From Microvirga roseola (lineage in GTDB: Bacteria > Pseudomonadota > Alphaproteobacteria > Rhizobiales > Beijerinckiaceae), in contig NZ_JAJATX010000004.1 in the NCBI RefSeq assembly GCF_020866965.1, positions 28,689 to 92,688 of the forward strand: a stretch of DNA of 64,000 nucleotides, given 5' to 3'. Below the pieces are notes generated by a model that saw only the letters and a list, made by a program, of their open reading frames with translations, had not been told where the DNA came from and searched no databases. Shown here in pieces: positions 53,396 through 62,287 of this stretch (its first letter is position 1; every line of letters starts with the position of its first letter). A program made the position numbers and the translations under genes.

Positions 53396-54232
53396 TTATT
53401 CCTTGCCGTCGAGGGCGCGACGCAGGGCCGTGAAGTCCCGCCACCCCAGGCGTTTCTGCAAGGGCTGGCGCAGGAGATAGGCCGGGTGGAGGGTCGGCAA
53501 TGCGCGGATCTCCCTGCCGTCCTCGGTCTTGTAGGCGAACCAGCGGCCGCGCGTGCGCAGGATGCCGTCCTTGACGTTCAGGAGGTTCTGGGCGGCGGGA
53601 CCGCCGAGGCAGAGGAGGAATTCGGGGGAGGCCAGCTCGATCTGCCGGGCGATGAACGGCTTGCAGATCGCGACTTCCTGCGGGGTCGGCGTGCGGTTGC
53701 CCGGCGGACGCCACGGCACGATGTTGGCCACGTAAACGTCGGAGCGGTCGAGGCCGATGGCCGCCAGCATCCGGTCGAGGAGCTGGCCCGAGCGGCCCAT
53801 GAAGGGCTTGCCGATCCGGTCCTCGTCCGCGCCGGGCGCTTCGCCCACCAGCATCACCCGGCCTTCCGGATTTCCGTCGGCGAAGGCGAGGTTCTTGGCG
53901 GAGAATTTCAGGGCGCAGCCCTCGAAGCCGGCGAGAATGGATTCCAGCTCCTCGAGCGACTGGGCATGGCGCGCCTGCTCGCGGGCAAGGCTCGCCACCT
54001 CATCCGGCGCACTGGCCGCAACCTTCGGCAGGGCGCGGGGCGGGGGAGCTGCTCGGGCAGGATCGGCTTTGGGGGCAGGGGCCTGCGCCTGAGCTCTTGA
54101 AGGGACCGGCTCGGCCTTCGGCTCCGCAAAGCGATTGTGCGGCGTCTCGTCGAGCGCAAGGTCCACCCCCGCCTCGACATGGAAGTCGAGGAGCGCGTTG
54201 AGAGCATCGCGGTCGGTGGGGAGATCCTGCAT
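53396..54232 (-). CDS. Uracil-DNA glycosylase (family 4/5-like)
   Basis: A 278-residue protein with a UDG domain in its C-terminal 190 residues. Motif A is LVGEAPGADEDRIGKPFMGRSG, followed by VYVANIVPWRPPGNRTPTPQE and motif B TLHPAYLLRQP. The first 80 residues are a Pro/Ala/Lys-rich linker that is probably disordered. Family 4 enzymes hold a 4Fe-4S cluster with four cysteines, starting from C-X2-C before motif A. Here only one cysteine is in that place (GFEGCALKFSAKN), so the cluster is doubtful. The ATG at 54232 is used; the open frame to 54373 is not family-like. Confidence 0.9.
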   Translation of the reverse strand: MQDLPTDRDALNALLDFHVEAGVDLALDETPHNRFAEPKAEPVPSRAQAQAPAPKADPARAAPPPRALPKVAASAPDEVASLAREQARHAQSLEELESILAGFEGCALKFSAKNLAFADGNPEGRVMLVGEAPGADEDRIGKPFMGRSGQLLDRMLAAIGLDRSDVYVANIVPWRPPGNRTPTPQEVAICKPFIARQIELASPEFLLCLGGPAAQNLLNVKDGILRTRGRWFAYKTEDGREIRALPTLHPAYLLRQPLQKRLGWRDFTALRRALDGKE

Positions 54233-54520
54233 GGCTCGTATGTAAGCATCCTGAGAGATGTGGACAACTCGGGATGCTCCGGGACGGCGCAATTGTCGCC
54301 CGGTTTTCGCTGGCGTCGAATGGAGCGCGGGCCTTTCAGCCCCACCGGTTCGGCAATGATCGGCTTTCGGCATAACCTTATGCCGAAACAGAACTTTCAG
54401 GGCCGCAACAATAAAGCTAGGAAGGTGGCTAGTTCAGAATGACTTGAGAAATCGGACAGATTGTTCATATGTAAACCATCTGTCCTTTCAAGCGTTGAAG
54501 CCGCGTATCAGGAGGAAACC

Positions 54521-56188
54521 ATGTCCGATCTGCCCGCCCGTGAATCGATGGAGTTCGACGTCGTCATCGTGGGCGCGGGTCCCGCGGGCCTGGCTACCGC
54601 CATCCGGCTCAAGCAGAAGGCGGCCGAAAACGGCGGGGACATCTCCGTGGTCGTGGTGGAGAAGGGCTCGGAGGTCGGCGCCCACATTCTCTCCGGCGCG
54701 GTGGTCGACCCGATCGGCCTCGACCGGCTCATCCCGGGCTGGCGCCACGAGCCGGACCGGCCCCTCAAGACCCAGGTGACCGCCGACGAGTTCATGTATC
54801 TGGGCCATGCGGGCGGCGTGACGCTGCCCAACGTGTTCATGCCCAAGCTCATGAACAACCACGGCAACTTCGTCGGCTCGCTCGGTGACGTCGCCCGCTA
54901 TCTCGGCCGCAAGGCGGAGGAGCTTGGCGTCGAGATCTATCCCGGCTTTGCGGCGACCGAGGTCCTGGTCGAGGACGGCAAGGTCATGGGCATCGCCACC
55001 GGCGACATGGGCATCAGCCGCAACGGCGAGCCCAACGCCAACTACACCCGCGGCATGGAGCTGCGCGCCAAGTACACGATCTTCGGGGAGGGCGCCCGCG
55101 GCTCGCTCACCAAGCAGATGGTCGAGCGGTTCGGACTGAACGAAGGCCGCGACCACCAGAAATACGGCATCGGCATCAAGGAGCTCTGGCAGGTCCGACC
55201 GGAGAACTTCCAGCCGGGCCTCGTGCGCCATTCCATGGGCTGGCCCCTGCCGAACAATGCGGGCGGCGGCTCCTGGCTCTACCACTTCGACGACAATCTC
55301 GTCTCCGTCGGCTTCGTGGTGCACCTCAACTACAAGAACCCGACCCTCTCGCCCTTCGAGGAGTTCCAGCGCTTCAAGACGCACCCGATGGTGCGCGACG
55401 TGTTCGAGGGGGCCAAGCGCATCGGCTACGGCGCACGCGCCATCATGGAAGGCGGCTGGCAGTCGGTGCCGCGCCTGTCCTTCCCCGGCGGCTGCCTCGT
55501 GGGCGATTCGGCAGGCTTCGTGAACGTGCCGCGCATCAAGGGCAGCCACAACGCCATCCTCTCCGGCATGCTCTGCGCGGATCACCTCTTCGAGGCGCTG
55601 CAGGCGGGCCGGGCCAATGACGAGATCGCCTCCTACGAGGAGGCCTGGCGCTCCTCGCCCATCGGCTACGACCTGAAGCGCGTGCGCAACGTGAAGCCGC
55701 TCTGGTCGAAATACGGCACCTTCGCCGGCGTGGCGCTGGGCGGCCTCGACATGTGGATGACGGAGCTCCTCGGCTGCTCGCCCTTCGGCACTATGAAGCA
55801 CGGCAAGCCCGACCACGCGTGCCTGATGCCGCTCGATAAGGTGAAGCCGATCAAGTACGACAAGCCCGACGGCGTGCTGACCTTCGACAAGCTCTCCTCC
55901 GTGTTCCTGTCGAACACGAACCACGAGGAGGATCAGCCGCCCCACCTTCAGGTCAAGGATATGGGCCTGCAGAAGGGCTCCGAGCACGATGTCTATGGCG
56001 GTCCGTCGCAGCGCTACTGCCCGGCGGGCGTCTATGAATGGGTCGAGGCCGAGGGCGGCGGCGTCCGCTACCAGATCAACGCCCAGAACTGCGTTCACTG
56101 CAAAACCTGCGACATCAAGGACCCGAACCAGAACATCAACTGGGTTCCGCCCGAGGGCGGCGGCGGGCCGAACTACATCAACATGTAA
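54521..56188 (+). CDS. Electron transfer flavoprotein-ubiquinone oxidoreductase
   Basis: A 555-residue inner-membrane-associated flavoprotein that passes electrons from ETF (fatty-acid and amino-acid dehydrogenases) to ubiquinone. The FAD-binding motif is VVIVGAGPAGLATAIRL near the N terminus, and SEVGAHILSGAVVDP and MPKLMNNHGNFV follow. The 4Fe-4S cysteines are at the C terminus: YCPAGVYEWV and NCVHCKTCDIKDPNQNINW. A strong GGAGGAAA ribosome-binding site precedes ATG 54521. The symbol etfD or etfQO is used variably. A hairpin follows the stop. Confidence 0.96.
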   Translation: MSDLPARESMEFDVVIVGAGPAGLATAIRLKQKAAENGGDISVVVVEKGSEVGAHILSGAVVDPIGLDRLIPGWRHEPDRPLKTQVTADEFMYLGHAGGVTLPNVFMPKLMNNHGNFVGSLGDVARYLGRKAEELGVEIYPGFAATEVLVEDGKVMGIATGDMGISRNGEPNANYTRGMELRAKYTIFGEGARGSLTKQMVERFGLNEGRDHQKYGIGIKELWQVRPENFQPGLVRHSMGWPLPNNAGGGSWLYHFDDNLVSVGFVVHLNYKNPTLSPFEEFQRFKTHPMVRDVFEGAKRIGYGARAIMEGGWQSVPRLSFPGGCLVGDSAGFVNVPRIKGSHNAILSGMLCADHLFEALQAGRANDEIASYEEAWRSSPIGYDLKRVRNVKPLWSKYGTFAGVALGGLDMWMTELLGCSPFGTMKHGKPDHACLMPLDKVKPIKYDKPDGVLTFDKLSSVFLSNTNHEEDQPPHLQVKDMGLQKGSEHDVYGGPSQRYCPAGVYEWVEAEGGGVRYQINAQNCVHCKTCDIKDPNQNINWVPPEGGGGPNYINM

Positions 56189-56199
56189 ATTTCCTTCTT

Positions 56200-56230
56200 T
56201 TCCGCCGTTTCCGGCCCAGAAACGGCGGAA
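56200..56230. terminator. Hairpin after the ETF-QO gene
   Basis: TTCCGCCGTTTC (56200-56211) pairs perfectly with GAAACGGCGGAA (56219-56230), a 12-bp stem with a 7-base loop, 11 bases after the stop. T-rich sequence lies before rather than after the stem, so it is not a textbook terminator for the plus strand. Confidence 0.55.
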
Positions 56231-56391
56231 AGGCCGCCAGCCGCATCAACCCTTGGCAGCCCGGCCTCTTCAAGAGACCGTGTCCAGCGGCAATTGTCCC
56301 CTTGCCGCAGGAGAAGGGAACCGCCATTCTCCGGCCTGATTTGGCGCACATCTCCACATGAGAGATGTCGCGATGATTGGAGCCGCGCTTC

Positions 56392-58182
56392 GTGCCAACC
56401 TTTAGATTGCCTTTGGCCCGCAAGGGCCTGCCTGCGATTGCATTCCTGGCTGCCGGCCTTCTGGCTGCGCCCGCCCTGGCGGCCAACACGGATCCGAACG
56501 TGAGCTTGGTGCCAGCGGAGAGCCTGGAAGGCAACTTCCTGTCGGCCTATGTGGCCGGGTCCGCCCGCGATACGGCGGCGGCCAGCGTCTTTTACCGCGA
56601 GGCGATCCAGGACGATCCGCGCAACCAGGAGCTTCTGGAGCGCGCCTTCGTGGCCTTCCTCGCCAGCGGCGCGATGAACGAAGCGGTTCGGGTGGCGGAG
56701 CGCCTGACGGCCCGCGATCCATCCAACAACCTGGCGCAGTTCGCCCTTGCGGTCCGCTCCCTCAAGGACAAGAAATACGCCGATGCCCGCGCGCGCCTGG
56801 ACAAGGGAAATCGCGAACGCGCGGCGGATCTGACGGCCACGCTGCTTTCGGCCTGGACCTATGCGGGTTCCGCCAAGAACGGCAAGAAGGCTCTTGAGAC
56901 GGTCGACCGGCTCAAGAAGGAGCAGGCCTTCAACCAGTTCCGCCAGTACCACGCCGCCCTGATCGCGGACGTGACCGGCAACACGAAAGAGGCCGAGAAA
57001 CGCTTCAAGGCGGCCTATGAAGGCGAGCGCAACACCCTGCAGGTGGTGGACGCCTACGGTCGCTTCCTGGCGAAGCAGGGCAAGCGGGACGAGGCTCTCA
57101 AGGTCTACCAGACCTTCGACGAGACGGTGCCGCGCCATCCCATCGTCCGCACCGCCATGGAGGCTCTCAAGGAGGGCAAGCCCCTCAAGCCGCTCGTTTC
57201 CAACCCGCAGGAGGGCGCAGCCGAGCTGCTCTACGGCCTCGGCGTGGTGGGCAACACCCAGGGCGACGAGCTGACCGCGATCATCTATCTCCAGCTCGGT
57301 CTCGCCCTCGACCCGGACCATTCCCTGGCGCTGGTCACCCTGGGCGACGTCTATGAGCGCCTGAAGCAGTACGAGCAGGCGAACGCCGTGTTCGACCGCA
57401 TTCCCAAGGACGCGCCAGTCCGTGCGAGCGCCGACATCGCCATCGGACAGAACTACGAGCTGATGGAGCGGGGCGACGAGGCGATCAGCCATCTCCAGCA
57501 GCTGATGAAGGAGCGTCCCGATGACGTCGAGGTCGTCATGGCGCTCGGCAACGTGCAGCGCTCGCGCAAGAAATTCGCCGAGGCCGCCGAGACCTACAGC
57601 AAGGCCATCGACCTGATCGGCGAGCCGGACAAGGGCCACTGGATCCTCTTCTTCTATCGCGGCACGTCCTATGAGCGCGCGAAGCAGTGGGACAAGGCCG
57701 AGGCCGACCTGAAGAAGGCACTGGAACTCGTTCCCGATACGCTGCCGGCCGGAAAGGCCCAGGTGCTGAACTACCTCGCCTATTCATGGGTCGACCAGAA
57801 CATGAATATCGACGAGGCCTTCAAGATGCTGAAGCAGGCCGTGGAGCTGGCCCCTCGCGACGGCATGATCCTCGACTCGCTCGGCTGGGCCTATTACCGC
57901 ATGGGCCGCTACGAGGACGCCGTGCGAGAACTCGAGAAGGCCGTCGAGCTGAAGGCCGGAGACGCCACGATCAACGATCACCTTGGCGACGCCTACTGGA
58001 AGGTCGGCCGCAAGCTCGAGGCGAAGTTCCAGTGGAATCACGCCAAGGACTCCGACCCGGAGCCGGAGGATCTCGCGAAGATCCTCAAGAAGATCGAGGC
58101 CGGCCTCGAGGACGAGGTGAAGCCCGCCGCGGCGGAAACCGCTCCCGCGCCGGAGCAGGCGGCGAGCAAGCAGGGCGGCTGA
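56392..58182 (+). CDS. Tetratricopeptide-repeat protein, exported
   Basis: A 596-residue protein with a signal peptide (PTFRLPLARKGLPAIAFLAAGLLAAPALAAN region) and a superhelix of at least ten TPR-like motifs. Clear repeats include LVTLGDVYERLKQYEQANAVFDRIPK, VVMALGNVQRSRKKFAEAAETYSKAI and LDSLGWAYYRMGRYEDAVRELEKAVEL. The C terminus is a Pro/Ala/Glu-rich tail. Such proteins are scaffolds in the envelope, often lipid- or peptidoglycan-linked; no specific role can be stated. The GTG at 56392 has GGAG upstream; a TTG at 56377 would add five residues. A repeat hairpin closes the gene. Confidence 0.88.
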   Translation: MPTFRLPLARKGLPAIAFLAAGLLAAPALAANTDPNVSLVPAESLEGNFLSAYVAGSARDTAAASVFYREAIQDDPRNQELLERAFVAFLASGAMNEAVRVAERLTARDPSNNLAQFALAVRSLKDKKYADARARLDKGNRERAADLTATLLSAWTYAGSAKNGKKALETVDRLKKEQAFNQFRQYHAALIADVTGNTKEAEKRFKAAYEGERNTLQVVDAYGRFLAKQGKRDEALKVYQTFDETVPRHPIVRTAMEALKEGKPLKPLVSNPQEGAAELLYGLGVVGNTQGDELTAIIYLQLGLALDPDHSLALVTLGDVYERLKQYEQANAVFDRIPKDAPVRASADIAIGQNYELMERGDEAISHLQQLMKERPDDVEVVMALGNVQRSRKKFAEAAETYSKAIDLIGEPDKGHWILFFYRGTSYERAKQWDKAEADLKKALELVPDTLPAGKAQVLNYLAYSWVDQNMNIDEAFKMLKQAVELAPRDGMILDSLGWAYYRMGRYEDAVRELEKAVELKAGDATINDHLGDAYWKVGRKLEAKFQWNHAKDSDPEPEDLAKILKKIEAGLEDEVKPAAAETAPAPEQAASKQGG

Positions 58183-58205
58183 TCCAGGCTTTAGCCTTCC
58201 ATTCG

Positions 58206-58230
58206 AATGGCCGGGCTCGTCCCGGCCATT
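58206..58230. repeat. Palindromic repeat after the TPR gene
   Basis: AATGGCCGGG (58206-58215) and CCCGGCCATT (58221-58230) form a perfect 10-bp stem with a CTCGT loop, followed by TTG. It is the clearest copy of the repeat family seen at 44252 and 51738 and may act as a terminator for the TPR gene. Confidence 0.8.
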
Positions 58231-58284
58231 TTGCTGTGGGGCCAAGCTCTTCCCATCCGCGCTTCACTCGGGCATGGAAATCCC

Positions 58285-59157
58285 ATGCCCCAGCCCCTCG
58301 CGACCCGCGCTCCCGCCAAGATCAACCTGACGCTCCATGTTCTCGGGCGGCGGGCCGACGGTTATCACGAGCTGGAAAGCCTCGTGGCCTTTGCCGGCAC
58401 GGGCGACGATCTCCGGCTCGAACCCGGCCCGGGCCTTGCTCTGCAGGTCGGCGGCCCGACGGCGCCTCTCGCCGGCAGCAACGCCGACAATCTCGTGCTG
58501 AAGGCGGCCCGGCTGCTCGCAGAGCGCGTGGAGAACCTGGCGGTCGGGACGTTTCACCTCACCAAGCGCCTGCCCGTCGCTGCCGGGATCGGCGGCGGCT
58601 CCTCGGATGCAGCGGCGGCCCTTCGGCTTCTCGCCCGCCTCAACGGCCTCGGGCTGTCCCATCCGGCCGTGCGCGAGGCCGCCCGCCTGACAGGCGCGGA
58701 TGTCCCGGTCTGTCTCGAACCGCGGGCACGCATGATGCGCGGGGCAGGGGAGAGCCTTGGGCCTGCCCTCGACCTGCCGCGCCTTCTCGCCGTGCTGGTC
58801 AATCCCCGCGTGCCGGTCGAAACGCCCGCCGTCTTCAGGGAACTCGGCCTGCAGCCGGGGGAGAGCCTGCCCGGAGCGGCGCATCCCGCCATGGAGACAT
58901 CCTCGTCCGACCCGATCTTCGCCGCGCTGAAGGCCGCGCGCAACGACCTGGAGCCGCCCGCCCGCCGGATCGAGCCGCTGGTCGGCGAGGCGCTGGGCCT
59001 GATCGGGGCGACGGGCGCCTGTCGCCTCGCGCGCATGTCGGGCTCGGGCGCGACGTGCTTCGGGATCTATGACGATTGCACCGCAGCCGCCGAGGCCGCC
59101 AGGCGCATCGGGCGTGAGCGGCCGGACTGGTGGGTGAAGGCGACGAGCCTGCGGTAA
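58285..59157 (+). CDS. ispE: 4-diphosphocytidyl-2-C-methyl-D-erythritol kinase
   Basis: A 290-residue GHMP kinase of the non-mevalonate isoprenoid pathway; it phosphorylates CDP-methylerythritol at the 2-hydroxyl. The N terminus has [22 protein letters not shown], the ATP-binding loop is [20 protein letters not shown], and [14 protein letters not shown] is the C-terminal glycine-rich motif. ATG 58285 gives the standard start. The product leads to IPP and DMAPP, the substrates of the polyprenyl synthase encoded nearby at 60168. The two are not co-transcribed. Confidence 0.96.
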   Translation: MPQPLATRAPAKINLTLHVLGRRADGYHELESLVAFAGTGDDLRLEPGPGLALQVGGPTAPLAGSNADNLVLKAARLLAERVENLAVGTFHLTKRLPVAAGIGGGSSDAAAALRLLARLNGLGLSHPAVREAARLTGADVPVCLEPRARMMRGAGESLGPALDLPRLLAVLVNPRVPVETPAVFRELGLQPGESLPGAAHPAMETSSSDPIFAALKAARNDLEPPARRIEPLVGEALGLIGATGACRLARMSGSGATCFGIYDDCTAAAEAARRIGRERPDWWVKATSLR

Positions 59158-59162
59158 TGGCG

Positions 59163-59197
59163 GGAGGATGAGGCTATGGACGAGCCCCTCATCCTCC
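59163..59197. terminator. Terminator-like hairpin between ispE and the AraC-type gene
   Basis: GGAGGATGAGG (59163-59173) pairs perfectly with CCTCATCCTCC (59187-59197) around a 13-base loop. It lies between convergent genes and starts 5 bases after the ispE stop. A T-containing tail (TCGTTCCTATCT) follows on the plus strand. Confidence 0.6.
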
Positions 59198-59203
59198 TCG
59201 TTC

Positions 59204-60088
59204 CTATCTCAGCGGCAGAAAGATATCCGTGACGGCCCGATGCTCCGGGACGTCCGGGAAGAACTCGATGCGCTGGCAATAGAGCGGAAAGTCCCGTGCT
59301 TCCTCTCCGCTTTCCGGCAGCCAGACGCTGTACAGATAGGCAATGGCCTCGCCCAGGCTGCTCTCCGGGCCGGTATGGCGCAACACGGCGCAACGGCCGC
59401 CGGGAATGGTCTTGGCGATGATACCTGCGCCATTGGGAGCCACATCGCGGTCTGTCTCCGCGCAGAGAACGAGACGGAAGTCTTCCGCAGGCGTAGTGTC
59501 CGGGTCATCGTAGAGGATGTTGAGGGTCGCGCTGTGCTTCGGGGAGAGGCCAGCCTCCTTGCGCCATCCGATGAACCGGCGCACCGAGTCGCCGATTGCC
59601 GAGGGATCGCCGCGATGTTCGAGAGCGGCGACGCGTAGGTCCCCGACCTCTCGAACTCCGACCTGCTCGTTGCTCCATGTTCTGGCCATGTGGACCTTCC
59701 TTGTCTGGCTGAAGGGTTGATAGGCTTCGTGCCAAGAGGTCCATCGCGGCTGGTCTCTGAAATCGCTCGGGGTCTGTCCGAACCGCTGCTTGAAGGCCCG
59801 TGAGAAGGCTTCGGGTCCCTCATAGCCGCTGTCGAGCACGATCTGGAGGATCGGCTCCTCGCCTCTGAACGCCAGCTTATAGGAGGCGCGCCTGAGGCGG
59901 GCGAGCTGCACGTAGCGGTGCAGGCTGATCCCGAGGAGTGCGGAAAACTGCCGGTGGAAATGGTAGCGTGAGAAGGCGGCAACGCTGCTGAGCACGTCGA
60001 GGCTCAGATCGCCGGAGAGGTTCTCGTCGATATGGTCGAGAACCCTCCGAAACCGGGCATGATAGTGCGTCCTGGCTGGTGCCGTCAC
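59204..60088 (-). CDS. AraC-family regulator with GyrI-like domain
   Basis: A 294-residue protein with an N-terminal AraC DNA-binding domain (about residues 8-110; DLSLDVLSSVAAFSRYHFHRQFSALLG and EPILQIVLDSGYEGPEAFSRAFKQRFGQTPSDFR carry the two HTH elements). The C-terminal GyrI-like ligand-binding domain (about 130-294) contains VREVGDLRVAALEHRGDP and YCQRIEFFPDVPEHRAVTDIFLPL. This is the architecture of Rob and SoxS-like multidrug-responsive activators. The ligand and targets are unknown. The gene stands alone. Confidence 0.93.
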   Translation of the reverse strand: MTAPARTHYHARFRRVLDHIDENLSGDLSLDVLSSVAAFSRYHFHRQFSALLGISLHRYVQLARLRRASYKLAFRGEEPILQIVLDSGYEGPEAFSRAFKQRFGQTPSDFRDQPRWTSWHEAYQPFSQTRKVHMARTWSNEQVGVREVGDLRVAALEHRGDPSAIGDSVRRFIGWRKEAGLSPKHSATLNILYDDPDTTPAEDFRLVLCAETDRDVAPNGAGIIAKTIPGGRCAVLRHTGPESSLGEAIAYLYSVWLPESGEEARDFPLYCQRIEFFPDVPEHRAVTDIFLPLR

Positions 60089-60167
60089 AGGAACCTCCGT
60101 CTTGGCGCTCGGAGGTCTAACCGGCTGCGCCAGGCCTTGCCTGACGGATCTTGCTGATCTGCTTGCC

Positions 60168-61187
60168 TCAATAGGCGCGGGCGATGCAGAAATCGACCGT
60201 TTCCAGCAGCGCCTGCTTCATCGGACCGTTGGGGAAAAGCGCCAGGGCGTCGCGGGCCATGGCGCCGTAGTGGCGCGCCCGCTCGACCGTGTCCTCCAGC
60301 GCCTTGTGGCGGCGCATGATGGCGATGGCCTGTTCGAGATCCTTGTCCTCGATCTCGCCCTGTTCCAGCACCCGCCGCCAGAAGGCGCGCTCCTCGTCGG
60401 AGCCGCGGCGGAAGGAGAGGACCACGGGAAGGGTGATCTTGCCCTCGCGGAAATCGTCGCCCACGTTCTTGCCCAGGGTCGCGGCCTTGCCGCCATAATC
60501 GAGGGCGTCGTCCACGAGCTGGAAGGCGATGCCCAGATTCATGCCGTAGGAGCGGCAGGCGGCCTGCTCGGCCTTGGGGCGTCCGGCGATGACGGGGCCG
60601 ACCTCGCAGGCGGCGGCGAAGAGCTCCGCCGTCTTGCCGCGGATGACGGCGAGATATTCGTCCTCCGTCGTCTCGGTGTTCTTGGCGGCGGCGAGCTGCA
60701 TGACCTCGCCCTCCGCGATCACGGTGGCGGCGGCGGAGAGAATGTCGAGGGCGCGCAGGGAGCCGACCTCCACCATCATGCGGAAGGCCTGACCCAGCAG
60801 GAAATCGCCCACCAGCACGCTCGCCTCGTTGCCCCACTTGATGCGGGCGGCGATCCTGCCCCGGCGCATGTCGCTTTCGTCCACCACGTCGTCGTGGAGG
60901 AGGGTGGCCGTGTGCATGAACTCGACGGAGGCTGCGAGCTTCACATGCCCGTCGCCCTCGTATCCCACGAGGCCCGCAGTCGCCAGTGTCAGCATGGGGC
61001 GCAGGCGCTTGCCGCCGGACGAGATCAGATGATTCGCCACTTCCGGGATCATCGTGACCTCGGAGCCCGTGCGCGACAGGATCATCGCATTGACCCGTTC
61101 CATATCGGAGGCCACAAGGGAGACGAGCTTCTCGATGCTCGCATTCTTCTCGGGATGCTTATCTTCGAAAGGAACGACAACGCCCAC
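60168..61187 (-). CDS. Polyprenyl diphosphate synthase (octaprenyl/decaprenyl type)
   Basis: A 339-residue trans-prenyltransferase. The first aspartate-rich motif is LLHDDVVDESDMRRG, the second VDDALDYGGKA, and GGKRLRPML is the conserved basic segment. Long-chain synthases of this form make the ubiquinone side chain (C45-C50), usually decaprenyl in this order; the chain length cannot be read reliably from sequence. The N terminus MGVVVPFEDKHPEKNASIEKL is family-like. It is divergent from the DUF2007 gene. Confidence 0.94.
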   Translation of the reverse strand: MGVVVPFEDKHPEKNASIEKLVSLVASDMERVNAMILSRTGSEVTMIPEVANHLISSGGKRLRPMLTLATAGLVGYEGDGHVKLAASVEFMHTATLLHDDVVDESDMRRGRIAARIKWGNEASVLVGDFLLGQAFRMMVEVGSLRALDILSAAATVIAEGEVMQLAAAKNTETTEDEYLAVIRGKTAELFAAACEVGPVIAGRPKAEQAACRSYGMNLGIAFQLVDDALDYGGKAATLGKNVGDDFREGKITLPVVLSFRRGSDEERAFWRRVLEQGEIEDKDLEQAIAIMRRHKALEDTVERARHYGAMARDALALFPNGPMKQALLETVDFCIARAY

Positions 61188-61301
61188 GCTTCAGACCTGG
61201 GTTGCCGGCCCAAGGGCCGGTAGGAATATGAGAACACCGTGGCATGGGGGGTCCCATGCTGCAATGCAAAAGCTTTACCGCAGGGAAGGAACCCGACCGC
61301 G

Positions 61302-61526
61302 ATGGTCGAAATCGTCCGAACCAACGATCTCGTTCTGATCGGCTTCCTACAATCCTTGTTGGAGAACGCCAATATCCCCGTTCTGGTGGCAGACATGCAT
61401 ATGAGCGCCCTTGAGGGGATGATCGGCGTCTTTCCGAGGCGGATTCTAGTGCCCGAGGATCACGTCGCCCAGGCCCGCCGCCTGATCCGCGATGCGGGGC
61501 TCGATTCCGAGCTGCGGCATGCCTGA
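61302..61526 (+). CDS. DUF2007 domain protein
   Basis: A 74-residue protein typical of the DUF2007 (putative signal-transducing) family. The N-terminal MVEIVRTNDLVLIGFLQSLLENANIPVLVADMHMS has the ferredoxin-like first half, and MIGVFPRRILVPEDHVAQARRLI the second. ATG 61302 is chosen over the upstream open frame because it gives the standard start. It overlaps the following methyltransferase gene by 8 bases, implying co-translation, an arrangement common in the group. The function is unknown. Confidence 0.85.
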   Translation: MVEIVRTNDLVLIGFLQSLLENANIPVLVADMHMSALEGMIGVFPRRILVPEDHVAQARRLIRDAGLDSELRHA

Positions 61527-62259
61527 GGTCACGGAGGATGCGCTCCTCGGCGGCCGCGTAACCCTGCTGCAGCCGGGCAGGGGCCACCGGGCCGGCACGG
61601 ATGCGGTGCTCCTCGCGGCATCGGCCCCGGTCTCCCCCGGCGACGTCGTGATCGACGTGGGCGCGGCCACCGGCGCCGTGGGCCTCATGGTGGCGGCGCG
61701 GGAGAGAGGGATCGACCTCGTCTTCGTGGAGCGTGACCCGGACCTGGCCGATCTCTGCCGCCGCAACTGCAGCCTCAACGGTGTCGATGGGCGGGTCGCC
61801 GTGGCGGACGTGCTGGACAAGTCCTCGCGCCATGCGGCGGGCCTGCGGCCGGAAAGCGCCGATTGCGTCCTCACCAACCCGCCATTCCTGGAGGAGGGCC
61901 AGGCCCGCCTGTCACCGGACCGGGGCCGCGCCGCCGCCCATGCTCTGCCGCCGGGAGGGCTCGAGGCGTGGCTGAGGGCCTGCACCGGTCTCCTCAAGCC
62001 GAAAGGGAGCCTAGTCCTCATCCACCGGGCCGACCGCGTGCCCGAGTGCCTGTCCTCCCTGGGGAACGGCATGGGCGGCGTGGCCCTGCGCTTCATCCAC
62101 CCCGCCGCCGACCAGCCGGCGATCCGTTTCCTCCTGTCGGCCCGAAAGGGCAGCCGGGCTCCTCTCACCATCCTGCCGCCCCTAGTCCTCAATAGCCCTG
62201 ATGGACGATTTACTCCTGAAGCCGAGGCGCTTCATCGGGGTGATGCAATGCTCCAGTAA
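61519..62259 (+). CDS. TrmN6/YfiC-like N6-adenine methyltransferase
   Basis: A 246-residue Rossmann methyltransferase related to the tRNA(Val) m6A37 enzyme TrmN6/YfiC. Motifs are QPGRGHRAGTDAVLLAA, the AdoMet loop VIDVGAATGAVGLMVA, the acidic strand FVERDPDLA, and the N-P-P-F catalytic motif in DCVLTNPPFLEEG. ATG 61519 overlaps the upstream gene by 8 bases. The RNA target is inferred from family. A perfect terminator follows directly. Confidence 0.88.
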   Translation: MPEVTEDALLGGRVTLLQPGRGHRAGTDAVLLAASAPVSPGDVVIDVGAATGAVGLMVAARERGIDLVFVERDPDLADLCRRNCSLNGVDGRVAVADVLDKSSRHAAGLRPESADCVLTNPPFLEEGQARLSPDRGRAAAHALPPGGLEAWLRACTGLLKPKGSLVLIHRADRVPECLSSLGNGMGGVALRFIHPAADQPAIRFLLSARKGSRAPLTILPPLVLNSPDGRFTPEAEALHRGDAMLQ

Positions 62260-62283
62260 AAAAGGGCGCCGAAGCGCCCTTTT
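62260..62283. terminator. Bidirectional intrinsic terminator
   Basis: AAAAGGGCGC (62260-62269) pairs perfectly with GCGCCCTTTT (62274-62283) around a CGAA loop, directly after the methyltransferase stop and just before the end of the convergent small gene. A- and T-runs on both ends suit termination in both directions. Confidence 0.9.
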
Positions 62284-62287
62284 CTGG

